A stretch of 64,000 bases of DNA, from the NCBI RefSeq assembly GCF_020687825.1, contig NZ_JAJEWP010000003.1, positions 62,001-126,000 on the forward strand. Reading direction: 5' to 3'. The notes beneath the pieces were generated by a model, which saw only the letters and a program-made list of their open reading frames with translations, searched no databases and was not told the DNA's origin. The position numbers were made by a program, and so were the translations under genes. Positions 54,637-63,901 of this stretch are shown piece after piece. The stretch comes from Fluctibacter halophilus. GTDB lineage: Bacteria; Pseudomonadota; Gammaproteobacteria; Enterobacterales; Alteromonadaceae. Position 1 is the stretch's first letter; each line of letters begins with the position of its first letter.

Positions 54637-54656
54637 AACTGTATGAAAAAACAGGC
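54637..54656 (+). promoter_or_regulatory. SOS box 2 of lexA
   Basis: CTG-TATGAAAAAA-CAG (core 54639-54654), ending 7 bases before the lexA ATG. It is a weaker palindrome than box 1 but has exact spacing. Confidence 0.82.
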
Positions 54657-54661
54657 TGTTT

Positions 54662-55285
54662 ATGCGTCCACTAACTCCGCGCCAAGAAGAAGTGTTGAAC
54701 CTGATCAAATCCACCATGTCGCAAACCGGCATGCCGCCCACCCGTGCAGAAATTGCCCGCCAACTGGGGTTTCGTTCTGCCAATGCAGCCGAAGAACACC
54801 TCAAAGCGTTGGCCCGAAAAGGGGTGATTGAGATCCTGCCGGGAACGTCCCGGGGCATTAAACTGAATATGCCATTGGACGATGTGGAAGAAGAAGCCGG
54901 ACTGCCGCTGATTGGTCGGGTCGCTGCCGGTGAGCCAATCCTGGCCCAGGAGCATGTAGAGTCCCACTACAAAGTGGACCCGAATCTGTTCCATCCAAAT
55001 GCCGATTTTCTGCTGCGGGTTTACGGCGAGAGTATGAAAGATATTGGTATTCTCGACGGCGACCTGCTGGCGGTGCACCGCACCACGGATGTGCGCAATG
55101 GTCAGGTAGTCGTCGCGCGAGTCGATGACGACGTAACGGTGAAGCGCCTGGAACGTAAAGGGCAGGAAGTTTTGCTGCATGCTGAAAACGACGCCTTTGC
55201 GCCGATCAAAGTCGACCTGGCAACGCAGCCATTCAATATTGAAGGCATTGCCGTGGGCGTGATCCGCAACGCCGATTGGATGTAA
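54662..55285 (+). CDS. lexA: LexA repressor, SOS regulator
   Basis: This 207-residue repressor has a winged-helix DNA-binding domain (about 1-70; [27 protein letters not shown]) and an S24 autopeptidase domain. The self-cleavage bond is Ala89-Gly90 (GRVAAGEPI), with catalytic Ser124 (YGESMKDIG) and Lys161. RecA filaments trigger cleavage after DNA damage. Two SOS boxes upstream show autoregulation. It is followed by an intrinsic terminator. Confidence 0.98.
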   Translation: MRPLTPRQEEVLNLIKSTMSQTGMPPTRAEIARQLGFRSANAAEEHLKALARKGVIEILPGTSRGIKLNMPLDDVEEEAGLPLIGRVAAGEPILAQEHVESHYKVDPNLFHPNADFLLRVYGESMKDIGILDGDLLAVHRTTDVRNGQVVVARVDDDVTVKRLERKGQEVLLHAENDAFAPIKVDLATQPFNIEGIAVGVIRNADWM

Positions 55286-55319
55286 TACCAACGATTCCCC
55301 TTCTACGGCCTTCTTAAAG

Positions 55320-55347
55320 CCATCCTGATCATCAGGATGGTTTTTTT
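55320..55347 (+). terminator. Intrinsic terminator of lexA
   Basis: CCATCCTGA-TCA-TCAGGATGG is followed by seven T residues, 35 bases after the lexA stop. Confidence 0.93.
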
Positions 55348-55605
55348 ATGCCTGAAAATCATATCTATATTAATCACTTAAGCCACCGTTCGATTCTTGT
55401 CGCTGACTGTATAAAAAATACCCAGATGGGTGTTTTTTTATCAAAAACACTAGACTCGCCCCCCCTGTTTGAGTAATTCTTAATCGTCTCTTAACAAAAT
55501 GATAACAACAGTCGGTCATTTCATTAACTAGGCTTAGTACGGTGGAATGGGTTTCTGCGTCTTTTCTCCCCTGGAAATAAGACTGATAACAACAGGAGGT
55601 GTTGG
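55348..55605 (+). promoter_or_regulatory. Upstream region of the cytochrome oxidase operon
   Basis: Including the lexA tail, 320 bases (55286-55605) separate lexA and coxB. After the lexA terminator comes a second terminator-like hairpin (AAAAAATACCC-AGAT-GGGTGTTTTTT, 55413-55438), which would insulate cox from upstream reading. The rest is AT-rich and must hold the cox promoter; I see no clear operator. Confidence 0.5.
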
Positions 55606-56751
55606 GTGAAAAACACGTTGTATGGCGTACTCGGGTCCCTGCTAAGCGTCACTGCGTTTGCAGACAGTGGTGCGCAGAAGGATCAATACCAATTAAACCT
55701 CAGCAAAGGGGTGACGGACATTAGCGGTCAGGTCTATGACCTGCATATGTTGATGTTTTACATCTGTGTGGCGATAGCTTTGGTCGTGTTTGGCGTTATG
55801 TTTTATGCCATGTACTTTCACCGCAAATCCCGCGGCGCAAAACCGGCCCATTTCCACGAGAGTGTCAAAGTCGAAATCGCCTGGACGGTGGTGCCTTTTA
55901 TTATCCTCATTTTTATGGCCGTGCCCGCGGCCAAAACGTTGATTGCAATGGAAGACTCCAGCAAGGCGGATGTGACTGTGTTGGTCACCGGCAGCCAGTG
56001 GAAATGGCATTACAAGTACATGGACCGAGATCTGTCTTATTACTCGTTACTGGCAACCCAACCTGAACAAATTCAAAACAAATTTGCGAAAGGCGAGAAC
56101 TACTTGCTGGAAGTCGATCGTCCCTTGGTGATCCCAACCGGCAAGAAAGTGCGTTTCCTGATCACCTCAGATGACGTTATCCACTCCTGGTGGGTACCGG
56201 ATTTTGCGGTTAAGAAAGATGCCAACCCCGGCTTTATCAACGAAGCCTGGACCCGTGTGGATCAACCCGGCATTTACCGCGGCCAATGTGCCGAATTGTG
56301 TGGCAAGGACCATGGCTTTATGCCGGTGGTGGTGATTGCCAAAGATCCGGCCGAATATGAGGCCTGGGTTAGTGAGCAGGAAGCGATTCAGCGCAAAGCC
56401 AAAGAAGAAGAACAGAAACTGCTGGCCATGAACATGAGCATGGAAGAGCTGATGAGTGTCGGCGAACGGGTCTATAACACGTCATGTGCGGCGTGCCACA
56501 TGCCAAACGGCGAAGGGTTGCCCGGTGTATTCCCAGCCCTCAAGGGCAGTGACATGGCACTCAACGATATGCCAGCGCACATCGACATTGTGGTCAATGG
56601 TAAGTCAGGCACCGCAATGCAAGCCTTCGGCAAGCAATTGAGCCTGAAAGAACTGGCTGCAGTTATCACCTACGAGCGAAACGCCTGGGGCAATAATACC
56701 GGTGACACGGTACAAGCCAAAGACGTAAACGCCGTCATGAATGGACAATAG
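55606..56751 (+). CDS. coxB: Cytochrome c oxidase subunit II fused to cytochrome c
   Basis: This 381-residue subunit has a signal peptide (about 1-20), two membrane helices (about 48-70 and 94-114) and the CuA domain with the ligand set [13 protein letters not shown] (Cys-x3-Cys-x3-His-x2-Met, about 226-238). A C-terminal cytochrome c domain has a CAACH heme site near 301, as in caa3-type oxidases. GTG 55606 has AGGAGG 6 bases upstream. It is the first gene of the cox operon; ctaD follows after 10 bases. Confidence 0.96.
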   Translation: MKNTLYGVLGSLLSVTAFADSGAQKDQYQLNLSKGVTDISGQVYDLHMLMFYICVAIALVVFGVMFYAMYFHRKSRGAKPAHFHESVKVEIAWTVVPFIILIFMAVPAAKTLIAMEDSSKADVTVLVTGSQWKWHYKYMDRDLSYYSLLATQPEQIQNKFAKGENYLLEVDRPLVIPTGKKVRFLITSDDVIHSWWVPDFAVKKDANPGFINEAWTRVDQPGIYRGQCAELCGKDHGFMPVVVIAKDPAEYEAWVSEQEAIQRKAKEEEQKLLAMNMSMEELMSVGERVYNTSCAACHMPNGEGLPGVFPALKGSDMALNDMPAHIDIVVNGKSGTAMQAFGKQLSLKELAAVITYERNAWGNNTGDTVQAKDVNAVMNGQ

Positions 56752-56761
56752 GAGGTTGGCA

Positions 56762-58348
56762 ATGAGTACTGCAACAGAACACGCTCACGACGATCATCAT
56801 CACCATATGCCAACCGGCATCAAGCGGTGGATCTTCACCACCAACCATAAAGACATCGGTACCCTGTATCTGTGGTTTGCTTTCATCATGTTTCTGGTCG
56901 GTGGTGCCATGGCCATGGTGATCCGTGCCGAGTTATTCCAGCCGGGTCTGCAAATTGTTGAACCGAATTTCTTCAACCAGATGACCACCGTTCACGGTCT
57001 GATCATGGTCTTTGGGGCGGTGATGCCGGCCTTTACCGGTCTGGCAAACTGGCTGGTGCCGATGATGATTGGTGCGCCGGATATGGCCCTGCCGCGGATG
57101 AACAACTGGAGTTTCTGGATACTGCCGTTTGCGTTCATCATTTTGTTGGCGTCATTATTTATGGAAGGTGGCGGTCCGGCTTTCGGCTGGACATTCTACG
57201 CGCCCCTTTCAACCACCTACAGTGGTGATTCAACCGCGCTGTTTGTGTTCTCGGTACACATCATGGGTATTTCATCGATCATGGGTGCCATCAACGTGAT
57301 CGTAACCATCTGGAACATGCGTGCGCCGGGCATGACCTGGATGAAAATGCCGCTGTTTGTGTGGACCTGGTTAATCACCGCGTTCCTGCTGATTGCGGTA
57401 ATGCCGGTTTTGGCTGGCGCGGTGACCATGGTATTGACGGATAAATTCTTCGGTACCAGTTTCTTCGACGCTGCCGGTGGCGGTGACCCGGTGATGTTCC
57501 AGCACATTTTCTGGTTCTTCGGTCACCCGGAAGTGTACATCATGATCCTGCCAGCCTTCGGCATCATCTCGCAGATTGTTCCGACCTTCTCGCGCAAAAA
57601 GCTGTTTGGCTATGCATCGATGGTGTACGCCACCACGTCCATTGCCCTGTTGTCATTCATCGTGTGGGCGCACCACATGTTCACTACCGGGATGCCGGTA
57701 GCCGCCGAACTGTTTTTCATGATTGCGACCATGTTGATCTCGGTGCCGACCGGGGTGAAAGTGTTTAACTGGGTCGCTACCATGTGGCGGGGATCGTTAA
57801 CCTTTGAAGTGCCAATGCTGTTTGCACTGGCGTTTATCGTGTTGTTTACCATTGGTGGTTTGTCCGGGTTGATGCTGGCCATCACACCGGTGGATTTCCA
57901 ATACCATGATACGTACTTTGTGGTGGCGCACTTCCACTACGTGCTGGTCAGTGGTGCGGTGTTCTCCATTATGGCCGCAGTGTATTACTGGCTGCCCAAG
58001 TGGACCGGAAAAATGTTCGATGTGACATTGGCCAAGTGGCACTTCTGGTGTTCACTGATTTCGGTCAATGTGTTGTTCTTCCCGATGCACTTTATCGGTC
58101 TGGCCGGTATGCCACGACGTATTCCAGACTATGCCCTGCAGTTTGCTGATTTTAACAAGTGGATCAGTATCGGTGGCTTTGCCTTTGGTTTGTCACAGCT
58201 GATCTTCCTGGCCGTGGTCATTAAGGCCTGCCGCAAACAGGGTGAACCGGTCTCGGATCAGGTTTGGGAAGGGGCTGAAGGTCTGGAGTGGGAAATTCCG
58301 TCTCCGGCACCTTATCACACCTTTGAAACGCCGCCGGTGGTGAAATAA
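56762..58348 (+). CDS. ctaD: Cytochrome c oxidase subunit I
   Basis: This 528-residue, 12-helix heme-copper subunit reduces oxygen to water and pumps protons. Ligand and channel motifs are [16 protein letters not shown] (low-spin heme His), [18 protein letters not shown] (CuB His and cross-linked Tyr), WAHHMFTTG (CuB His pair) and [13 protein letters not shown] (heme a/a3 His). A His-rich N-terminus ([11 protein letters not shown]) is present. The ATG at 56762 has AGGAGG upstream; longer in-frame starts lie inside coxB. Confidence 0.97.
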   Translation: MSTATEHAHDDHHHHMPTGIKRWIFTTNHKDIGTLYLWFAFIMFLVGGAMAMVIRAELFQPGLQIVEPNFFNQMTTVHGLIMVFGAVMPAFTGLANWLVPMMIGAPDMALPRMNNWSFWILPFAFIILLASLFMEGGGPAFGWTFYAPLSTTYSGDSTALFVFSVHIMGISSIMGAINVIVTIWNMRAPGMTWMKMPLFVWTWLITAFLLIAVMPVLAGAVTMVLTDKFFGTSFFDAAGGGDPVMFQHIFWFFGHPEVYIMILPAFGIISQIVPTFSRKKLFGYASMVYATTSIALLSFIVWAHHMFTTGMPVAAELFFMIATMLISVPTGVKVFNWVATMWRGSLTFEVPMLFALAFIVLFTIGGLSGLMLAITPVDFQYHDTYFVVAHFHYVLVSGAVFSIMAAVYYWLPKWTGKMFDVTLAKWHFWCSLISVNVLFFPMHFIGLAGMPRRIPDYALQFADFNKWISIGGFAFGLSQLIFLAVVIKACRKQGEPVSDQVWEGAEGLEWEIPSPAPYHTFETPPVVK

Positions 58349-58351
58349 GCC

Positions 58352-58912
58352 ATGAGCGCGTCTGAACGTCCGCAACACGGCCGTCTGGTGGTCAAACTGG
58401 TCGCCATTGTGGTGGGTATGTTTGGCTTTGGTTTTGCCCTGGTGCCTCTGTACGATGTCTTTTGTGACATCACAGGCATCAACGGCAAGACCGAAAACAC
58501 CGCGGCCGTTTATGACGGCGTAACGGTCGACACCAGTCGCACCGTGACGGTTGAATTCATTACCCGCACCAACAGCGGCATGCCGTGGGAATTCACTGTC
58601 GAGACCCGTCGTGTGGATGTGCATCCGGGCGAAATGGCACAGGTCAATTTCTTCGCCCGTAATCCCGCATCCCGCGACATTGTCGGACAGGCAGTGCCGT
58701 CAGTATCACCGGGACAAGCCGCATTGTTTCTTAACAAAACCGAGTGTTTCTGCTTTAACCACCAGCCGTTGGCGGCCGGGGCTGAAGCTGTGATGCCGAT
58801 GAAGTTTTATGTCGATCCGCAACTGCCGGAAGATATCCGGTTTTTTACGGTTCAATACACCTTGTATGACGTAACAGCCAGTGTCGCTGACGTTGCCATG
58901 AATCAAGGATAA
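58352..58912 (+). CDS. ctaG: Cytochrome c oxidase assembly protein, Cox11/CtaG family
   Basis: This 186-residue membrane-anchored copper chaperone delivers CuB to subunit I. It has one N-terminal helix (LVAIVVGMFGFGFALVPLYDVFC) and a periplasmic domain with the copper motif ECFCFNHQPL (about 129-138). The start is 3 bases after ctaD, without a separate ribosome site, so it is translationally coupled. Confidence 0.95.
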   Translation: MSASERPQHGRLVVKLVAIVVGMFGFGFALVPLYDVFCDITGINGKTENTAAVYDGVTVDTSRTVTVEFITRTNSGMPWEFTVETRRVDVHPGEMAQVNFFARNPASRDIVGQAVPSVSPGQAALFLNKTECFCFNHQPLAAGAEAVMPMKFYVDPQLPEDIRFFTVQYTLYDVTASVADVAMNQG

Positions 58913-58924
58913 AAGGAGCGCCTG

Positions 58925-59806
58925 ATGGCAGAGCAAGAATACCAAAAATATTATGTTCCTGAACAAAGCCCCTGGCCCATCGTCGGCGCGGTCGCGCTGT
59001 TTTTGATTGCCGTCGGGGCAGGTAACTTCGTGATCGAATCCACCAAAGGCGAAAGCGGCTTCGGTGGTTGGATCCTGTTGGCCGGCATTGTGACCTTATT
59101 GGTGATGCTGATTGGCTGGTTTAACAACCAAATCAATGAATCCATGAACGGTATGCACAGTGATCAGCTCGGGCGTTCATACCGCCAGGGTATGTCATGG
59201 TTTATTTTCTCTGAGGTCATGTTCTTCGCCGCGTTCTTTGGAGCGCTGTTCTACGCTCGCGTGATTGCGGTGCCGTGGTTGGCCGGTGAGGGTAACAACG
59301 CGATGACCAACGAAGTGTTGTGGCCAGGCTTTGAAGACATGTGGCCACTGACAAAAACGCCGGGTGGTACTGAAACCACCGCGATGGGCTGGATGGGGTT
59401 ACCGCTGTATAACACCATTATTCTGCTGGTATCCTCGTTTACCTGTCACTTTGCCCACGTGGCTCTGGAAAAGGAACAACGGGGCAAGTTGAAGCTGATG
59501 CTGGGGCTCACGGTATTGCTCGGCTGTATTTTCCTGTTCCTGCAAGTTGAAGAATATGTCCACGCCTACCGTGAAATGAACCTGACCTTACAATCCGGCG
59601 TGTACGGTAACACATTCTTCCTGCTCACCGGCTTCCATGGCATGCATGTGACCTTGGGCACGATCATTTTGATTGTGTTGTGGTTGCGCATCATGAAGGG
59701 CCACTTCACGCCGAAAAATCACTTTGCGTTCCAGGCTGGTAGCTGGTACTGGCACTTTGTGGATGTGGTGTGGGTGATGCTGTTCTTCTTTGTCTACATT
59801 CTCTGA
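58925..59806 (+). CDS. coxC: Cytochrome c oxidase subunit III
   Basis: This 293-residue, seven-helix subunit stabilises the oxidase and its proton uptake. Characteristic are YRQGMSWFIFSEVMFFAAFFGALFYAR, CHFAHVALEKEQRGKLK, LQVEEYVHAY and FFLLTGFHGMHVTLGTIIL, ending AGSWYWHFVDVVWVMLFFFVYIL. AAAAGGAG precedes the ATG. The stop is followed by a hairpin (59823-59845) shared with the convergent DUF2909 gene. Confidence 0.96.
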   Translation: MAEQEYQKYYVPEQSPWPIVGAVALFLIAVGAGNFVIESTKGESGFGGWILLAGIVTLLVMLIGWFNNQINESMNGMHSDQLGRSYRQGMSWFIFSEVMFFAAFFGALFYARVIAVPWLAGEGNNAMTNEVLWPGFEDMWPLTKTPGGTETTAMGWMGLPLYNTIILLVSSFTCHFAHVALEKEQRGKLKLMLGLTVLLGCIFLFLQVEEYVHAYREMNLTLQSGVYGNTFFLLTGFHGMHVTLGTIILIVLWLRIMKGHFTPKNHFAFQAGSWYWHFVDVVWVMLFFFVYIL

Positions 59807-59822
59807 ATAGCCGGAACCTGAT

Positions 59823-59845
59823 GCGCCCCTGATCAATAGGGGCGC
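59823..59845. repeat. Hairpin at the coxC / DUF2909 convergent junction
   Basis: GCGCCCC and GGGGCGC form a perfect 7-bp stem around 9 bases, 16 bases after the coxC stop, with the DUF2909 stop in the loop. Without a T tract it is more likely a processing or partial termination signal than a full terminator. Confidence 0.6.
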
Positions 59846-60042
59846 GGATTCGGTTGAATAAGGCCAGTCGCGACGGCCACTAAGATAAGGATTACGATCA
59901 ACGCGGATGTAAACACCCGACGCCCAATGAATTTGCTCATGGGTGGCTGGTTCGGGTCATCTTTCATCATCACTGTCATGGCCTTGAACAGGTTGTAAAT
60001 CATAAACACCAGCAACGCGCCAATAAGGATTTTGATGATCAT
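59833..60042 (-). CDS. DUF2909 twin-transmembrane protein
   Basis: This 69-residue protein has two membrane helices (about 3-24 and 46-64) joined by a short loop with DDPNQPPMSKFIGRRVFTSAL, the DUF2909 pattern. AGGAGG precedes the ATG. It lies on the opposite strand inside the cox operon, between coxC and SURF1, with only 21 bases to the divergent SURF1 start. I recall this family at the same place in other gammaproteobacteria, which suggests an oxidase-linked role, still undefined. Confidence 0.88.
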   Translation of the reverse strand: MIIKILIGALLVFMIYNLFKAMTVMMKDDPNQPPMSKFIGRRVFTSALIVILILVAVATGLIQPNPRPY

Positions 60043-60063
60043 TGTTTTGAACCTCCTGCTGCC

Positions 60064-60783
60064 ATGAAAGACAGTCTTTCAGTGCTGAAATCGTTGCCAC
60101 CCATTGCCACCTTAGTCACTTTAACGGCGGTTGTCATTATGTTTACCCTGGGGGTCTGGCAGCTGAACCGTGCTGAACAAAAACAACAGCGTTTGGCGCA
60201 CATCGCAACGGTTTCCCAACAGCAGGGGATAAGCCCAACGCAGGCGTTGTCACAGCCTGACTGGCGGGATATGCCGGTGATAGTTGATGGCCAATGGCTG
60301 GACCCATGGTTTCTCATCGATAACAAACTTCACCGAGGCCAGCCGGGTTACTACGTGGTGCGATTACTGGATAGCACTGAGGGGGTCATTGCCGTAAACC
60401 TTGGCTGGATTGCAGCGCCCCGACAGCGGGATGTGCTACCGACGCTGCCCCAAGCTGATCCTTTGTTGCCCTTGACCGGTGTGGCCTGGCAGGTGACCGA
60501 TAACCCCATGATCCGGGAGACGGCCACTGTCAGCGCAGAGCCAGAATGGCCGGTGCGATTGCAACAGATTGATTTGGCGGTCATGGGCAAATGGGCAGGT
60601 CTGCCATTGATGCCGCTGGTTGTACTCAGCGATGCTCGGGATAACAGCCCGTATGTACGAGAATGGCAGCCGGTTGTCATGCCGCCCGAGAAGCACATTG
60701 CCTATGCAATTCAGTGGTTTGGCATGGCATTGGCGTGTATGGTGGTTTTTGTGGTTGCAGTCAGAAGGAAGAACCGACAATGA
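60064..60783 (+). CDS. SURF1 family cytochrome oxidase biogenesis protein
   Basis: This 239-residue protein has membrane helices at both ends (about 15-35, LVTLTAVVIMFTLGVWQLNRAEQK; about 213-233) and a periplasmic middle with GQPGYYVVRLL and VNLGWIAAPRQRDVLP, the SURF1 family layout. SURF1 helps place heme a3 in subunit I. There is no good ribosome site at ATG 60064. Its stop overlaps the next start (ATGA). The promoter probably lies upstream of coxB. Confidence 0.93.
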   Translation: MKDSLSVLKSLPPIATLVTLTAVVIMFTLGVWQLNRAEQKQQRLAHIATVSQQQGISPTQALSQPDWRDMPVIVDGQWLDPWFLIDNKLHRGQPGYYVVRLLDSTEGVIAVNLGWIAAPRQRDVLPTLPQADPLLPLTGVAWQVTDNPMIRETATVSAEPEWPVRLQQIDLAVMGKWAGLPLMPLVVLSDARDNSPYVREWQPVVMPPEKHIAYAIQWFGMALACMVVFVVAVRRKNRQ

Positions 60784-61346
60784 GTGAAAAGTCCCCGTCG
60801 ACGAGTAAAAAGACGCTGATAATGGTCATGGTAGCCTTTATCGTCCCTGTATTGGTGGCGAAACTGGCGTTGGACAATGACTGGTTCAATCGTGGGGCAA
60901 CCAATAAGGGAGAGCTTCTGCAACCTGCCCTTGATGCGCGTGGGTTGTTTGCTGACCAACCTCCCCGTTGGCGAATCGCCTATGTGATGCCTCAGCAATG
61001 TGGTAATGCTTGTGACAATGCCTTGTACAGTGTGCATCAGGTATGGCTGGCGCTGGGCCGTGAAATGGATCGGGTAGAACCGGTTATTCTGGCCACAGAC
61101 AGCAGTGACGGTACAACAGCGCAGCATGTTTCTGCGTTTGAAAACATGAAACTGTTAACGGTGAGTCAGCAAAGTGTTAATCAAGTGTTTAAAGATGTCG
61201 CGCCAGATGGTATTTTTCTGATAGATACGCTGGGTAATGTGATCATGCATTACCCGGTTTTTGAACAAAAAGAACAGGCGGTACTGCATAGCCGCGATAT
61301 TTTGTCCGATTTGCGTAAGCTGTTGAAGTTGTCTCGCATCGGTTAG
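60780..61346 (+). CDS. Cox-cluster membrane protein with SCO-like CxxxC motif
   Basis: This 188-residue protein has one N-terminal membrane helix (about 12-30, LIMVMVAFIVPVLVAKLAL) and a periplasmic thioredoxin-like domain. RWRIAYVMPQQCGNACDNALY puts Cys74 and Cys78 in CxxxC spacing as in SCO copper proteins, and FLIDTLGNVIMHYP resembles the SCO C-terminal strand. It is conserved in position in cox clusters of Alteromonadales but not formally named. AAGGAA precedes the ATG, which overlaps the SURF1 stop. It may be a redox or copper-handling assembly factor; this is inference. Confidence 0.85.
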   Translation: MSEKSPSTSKKTLIMVMVAFIVPVLVAKLALDNDWFNRGATNKGELLQPALDARGLFADQPPRWRIAYVMPQQCGNACDNALYSVHQVWLALGREMDRVEPVILATDSSDGTTAQHVSAFENMKLLTVSQQSVNQVFKDVAPDGIFLIDTLGNVIMHYPVFEQKEQAVLHSRDILSDLRKLLKLSRIG

Positions 61347-61358
61347 GGAATGGTGAAA

Positions 61359-62336
61359 ATGAGAAAGCTGGTGTTGGTGGCAATCCTGTTGGCGATGGTC
61401 GTTATCATGCTGGGTGCCTATACCCGATTGACCGACGCCGGATTAGGCTGCCCTGATTGGCCCGGGTGTTACGGGCACCTTACCGTTCCTAAGGAAGAAC
61501 ATCATATCGAGGCCGCTGAACTTGCCTTTCCTGAACGTCCGTTTGAATCCCACAAAGCCTGGAATGAAATGATCCACCGCTACTTTGCCGGTAGCTTAGG
61601 ACTCTTGATTGTCGCGATCTTCGCTATCAGCATTTGGAAACGTGCTTATCATCGTCCCCTCAAGCTGCCTTTTTTCCTGGTGCTGCTGGTGTGTTTCCAG
61701 GGCGCGTTGGGTATGTGGACGGTAACCATGAACCTGATGCCGCTGGTGGTGATGGGACACCTACTGGGTGGCTTCAGCGTGTTGTGTTGTCTGTACCTGT
61801 TGTATTTACGCCTGACCCCTTATCGTATTCCCGGTGGCGACCCCCGGGTGATGGGGCTGGCCAAGTTTGCCTTGTTGGGCATTGTGATCACCGTCGCCCA
61901 AATTGCCCTGGGTGGTTGGACATCAGCCAATTATGCTGCGCTGGCCTGTACCGAGCTGCCGATTTGTGAAGGTGAGTGGTATGAAAACATCGACATTGTC
62001 GGTGCGTACACCATTCCTGAAGCCGTCAGCTATGAATTCGGCGCCCACGACTACGCAGAGCGAATGACCATGCACATCGCTCACCGCTTCGGTGCGGTGA
62101 TCACCTTTATCTATTTGTGCTGGCTGGCGTTGCGAATGTATGCCAGCGCCGCTTCACAATTATTGCGTACCTTGTCTGTGGTCTTGGTGCTGGTGTTGGG
62201 CGCTCAGGTGATGCTGGGCGTCAGCAATGTGGTGTTCAGCCTGCCGTTGGCCGTTGCGGTGCTGCACAATGCCGTCGCCGCGCTGCTATTGTTGGTGCTC
62301 GTCACCATTACCTATACGTTATATCGGAAAATCTAG
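61359..62336 (+). CDS. ctaA: Heme A synthase (Cox15/CtaA)
   Basis: This 325-residue, eight-helix membrane enzyme oxidises heme O to heme A. It starts with GAYTRLTDAGLGCPDWPGCYG (the conserved first-loop Cys pair) and has heme-liganding histidines in EMIHRYFAGSLG, VVMGHLLGGFSV and MHIAHRFGAVITF, with the last in VAVLHNAVAALL. I choose ATG 61359 since AGGGA lies 9 bases upstream; ATG 61350 abuts that site. ctaB follows after 9 bases. Confidence 0.95.
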   Translation: MRKLVLVAILLAMVVIMLGAYTRLTDAGLGCPDWPGCYGHLTVPKEEHHIEAAELAFPERPFESHKAWNEMIHRYFAGSLGLLIVAIFAISIWKRAYHRPLKLPFFLVLLVCFQGALGMWTVTMNLMPLVVMGHLLGGFSVLCCLYLLYLRLTPYRIPGGDPRVMGLAKFALLGIVITVAQIALGGWTSANYAALACTELPICEGEWYENIDIVGAYTIPEAVSYEFGAHDYAERMTMHIAHRFGAVITFIYLCWLALRMYASAASQLLRTLSVVLVLVLGAQVMLGVSNVVFSLPLAVAVLHNAVAALLLLVLVTITYTLYRKI

Positions 62337-62345
62337 GAGGCTGGG

Positions 62346-63263
62346 ATGAGCAAATCTGTCGCCGTCGCACAGCAAAAAAGTACATCCACCGGTTTTGCCC
62401 ACTGGCGTGACTATTATGAAATGACCAAACCCAAGGTGGTCATGCTGCTGTTGCTGACCGCATTGGTGGGCATGTGCCTGGCGACGCCGGGTTGGGTCCC
62501 CCTGCAAGTATTGCTGGCAGGATTGGCGGGCATTGGTATGTTGTCCTCATCCGCTGCGGTGATTAACCATGTGGTGGACAGACGTATTGATGCGCAAATG
62601 GCACGCACCTTCAATCGCCCGGTACCCAAAGGTAAGATCAGTCCACAGCGAGCGCTGGTGTTTGCCGCTGTGCTGGCGGTACTGGGTTATGTGTGTCTGG
62701 ACGTGTGGGTCAATCGTCTGACGGCTCTGCTGACCTTGGCCAGCCTGGTGGGTTATGCGTTTATTTATACCATGTATCTGAAACGGGCGACGCCGCAGAA
62801 CATTGTCATCGGTGGTTTGGCAGGCGCTGCGCCGCCGCTGTTGGGCTGGACCTCTGTGACCGGAGAAATCCACCCCCATGCACTGCTGCTGGTATTGATT
62901 ATTTTCACCTGGACGCCACCACACTTCTGGGCACTGGCCATTCATCGGGTCAAAGACTACGCCAAGGCGGAAGTCCCTATGTTGCCCGTGACCCACGGTG
63001 TCGAGTTCACCAAAACGGCGGTGTTGTTGTATACGGTACTGCTGACCTTAGTGTGTTTGTTCCCTTACCTGACCGGTATGACAGGGCTGGTGTATTTGCT
63101 TGGTTCCAGTCTGCTCAACGGTGGCTTCCTGTATTACGCCTGGAAACTCAAATATGCGCCGACGGAACGCACCGCGATGCAGACCTTTGCCTTTTCTATC
63201 GTGCATTTGATGGTACTCTTCGTGGTCCTGTTACTGGATCATTACTTTACCTGGACCTTATGA
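62346..63263 (+). CDS. ctaB: Protoheme IX farnesyltransferase (heme O synthase)
   Basis: This 305-residue UbiA-family prenyltransferase adds farnesyl to heme B, giving heme O for CtaA. Aspartate-rich motifs are [19 protein letters not shown] (about 77-95) and [19 protein letters not shown] (about 200-218), with [28 protein letters not shown] between. AGGAGG precedes the ATG. The stop overlaps the SCO start (ATGA). Confidence 0.96.
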   Translation: MSKSVAVAQQKSTSTGFAHWRDYYEMTKPKVVMLLLLTALVGMCLATPGWVPLQVLLAGLAGIGMLSSSAAVINHVVDRRIDAQMARTFNRPVPKGKISPQRALVFAAVLAVLGYVCLDVWVNRLTALLTLASLVGYAFIYTMYLKRATPQNIVIGGLAGAAPPLLGWTSVTGEIHPHALLLVLIIFTWTPPHFWALAIHRVKDYAKAEVPMLPVTHGVEFTKTAVLLYTVLLTLVCLFPYLTGMTGLVYLLGSSLLNGGFLYYAWKLKYAPTERTAMQTFAFSIVHLMVLFVVLLLDHYFTWTL

Positions 63264-63901
63264 ATCAACGAATTTTGCTTGGCAGTGCCGCTGCCATTGC
63301 CCTGGTGATCGGTTTGTATCTGGCTGTGGTGATCGCGCCGCCGTCGGAACCTGAGTCTCCACAGTACATGCAACAGTACCCCCAGCCACGGGCATTGCCG
63401 CCTTTTGCATTGTATACCGGCAATCAGGGCGAGTTTACGCAGCAGGACTTACAGGATAACTGGACCCTCGCGTTTGTGGGCTATACCTTTTGCCCGGATA
63501 TTTGTCCGACAACCCTGGCGGAGTTGAACCGGATATATCCGCTGTTGCAACAACAGGTCAAAGATACGCCGTTGCAGGTGCTGTTTATTTCTGTCGACCC
63601 CAACCGGGATGATGCCCAGCGACTCGGTGAGTACATTCGGTTTTTCAATCCGGACTTTATAGCCGCCAGTGCTGAACACAAAACCCTGTTCCCGCTGGTC
63701 AGGGCTATGGGCATGATGTACGCCATTGCAGATGATACTTCTGATGGCGAGTACCTGGTTGACCACAGCGCTGCAGTCGTGGTGATCAATCCGCAAGGTC
63801 AGGTCATCGGTCGCTTTAAGCCAACCCATGCACCTGGCCAGTTGGCCATCAGCGATGGCGATCAGATCCTCGCTGACCTTCCACGGTTATTGGCACGGTA
63901 A
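63260..63901 (+). CDS. SCO1/SenC family copper chaperone
   Basis: This 213-residue protein has an N-terminal membrane anchor (about 5-28) and a thioredoxin-fold domain with the copper-binding [15 protein letters not shown] (CxxxC, about 76-80) and the distant His in [15 protein letters not shown] proteins metallate CuA of subunit II. The ATG overlaps ctaB, and its stop overlaps the following start (TAATG), so the cox operon continues past the window. Confidence 0.95.
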   Translation: MNQRILLGSAAAIALVIGLYLAVVIAPPSEPESPQYMQQYPQPRALPPFALYTGNQGEFTQQDLQDNWTLAFVGYTFCPDICPTTLAELNRIYPLLQQQVKDTPLQVLFISVDPNRDDAQRLGEYIRFFNPDFIAASAEHKTLFPLVRAMGMMYAIADDTSDGEYLVDHSAAVVVINPQGQVIGRFKPTHAPGQLAISDGDQILADLPRLLAR

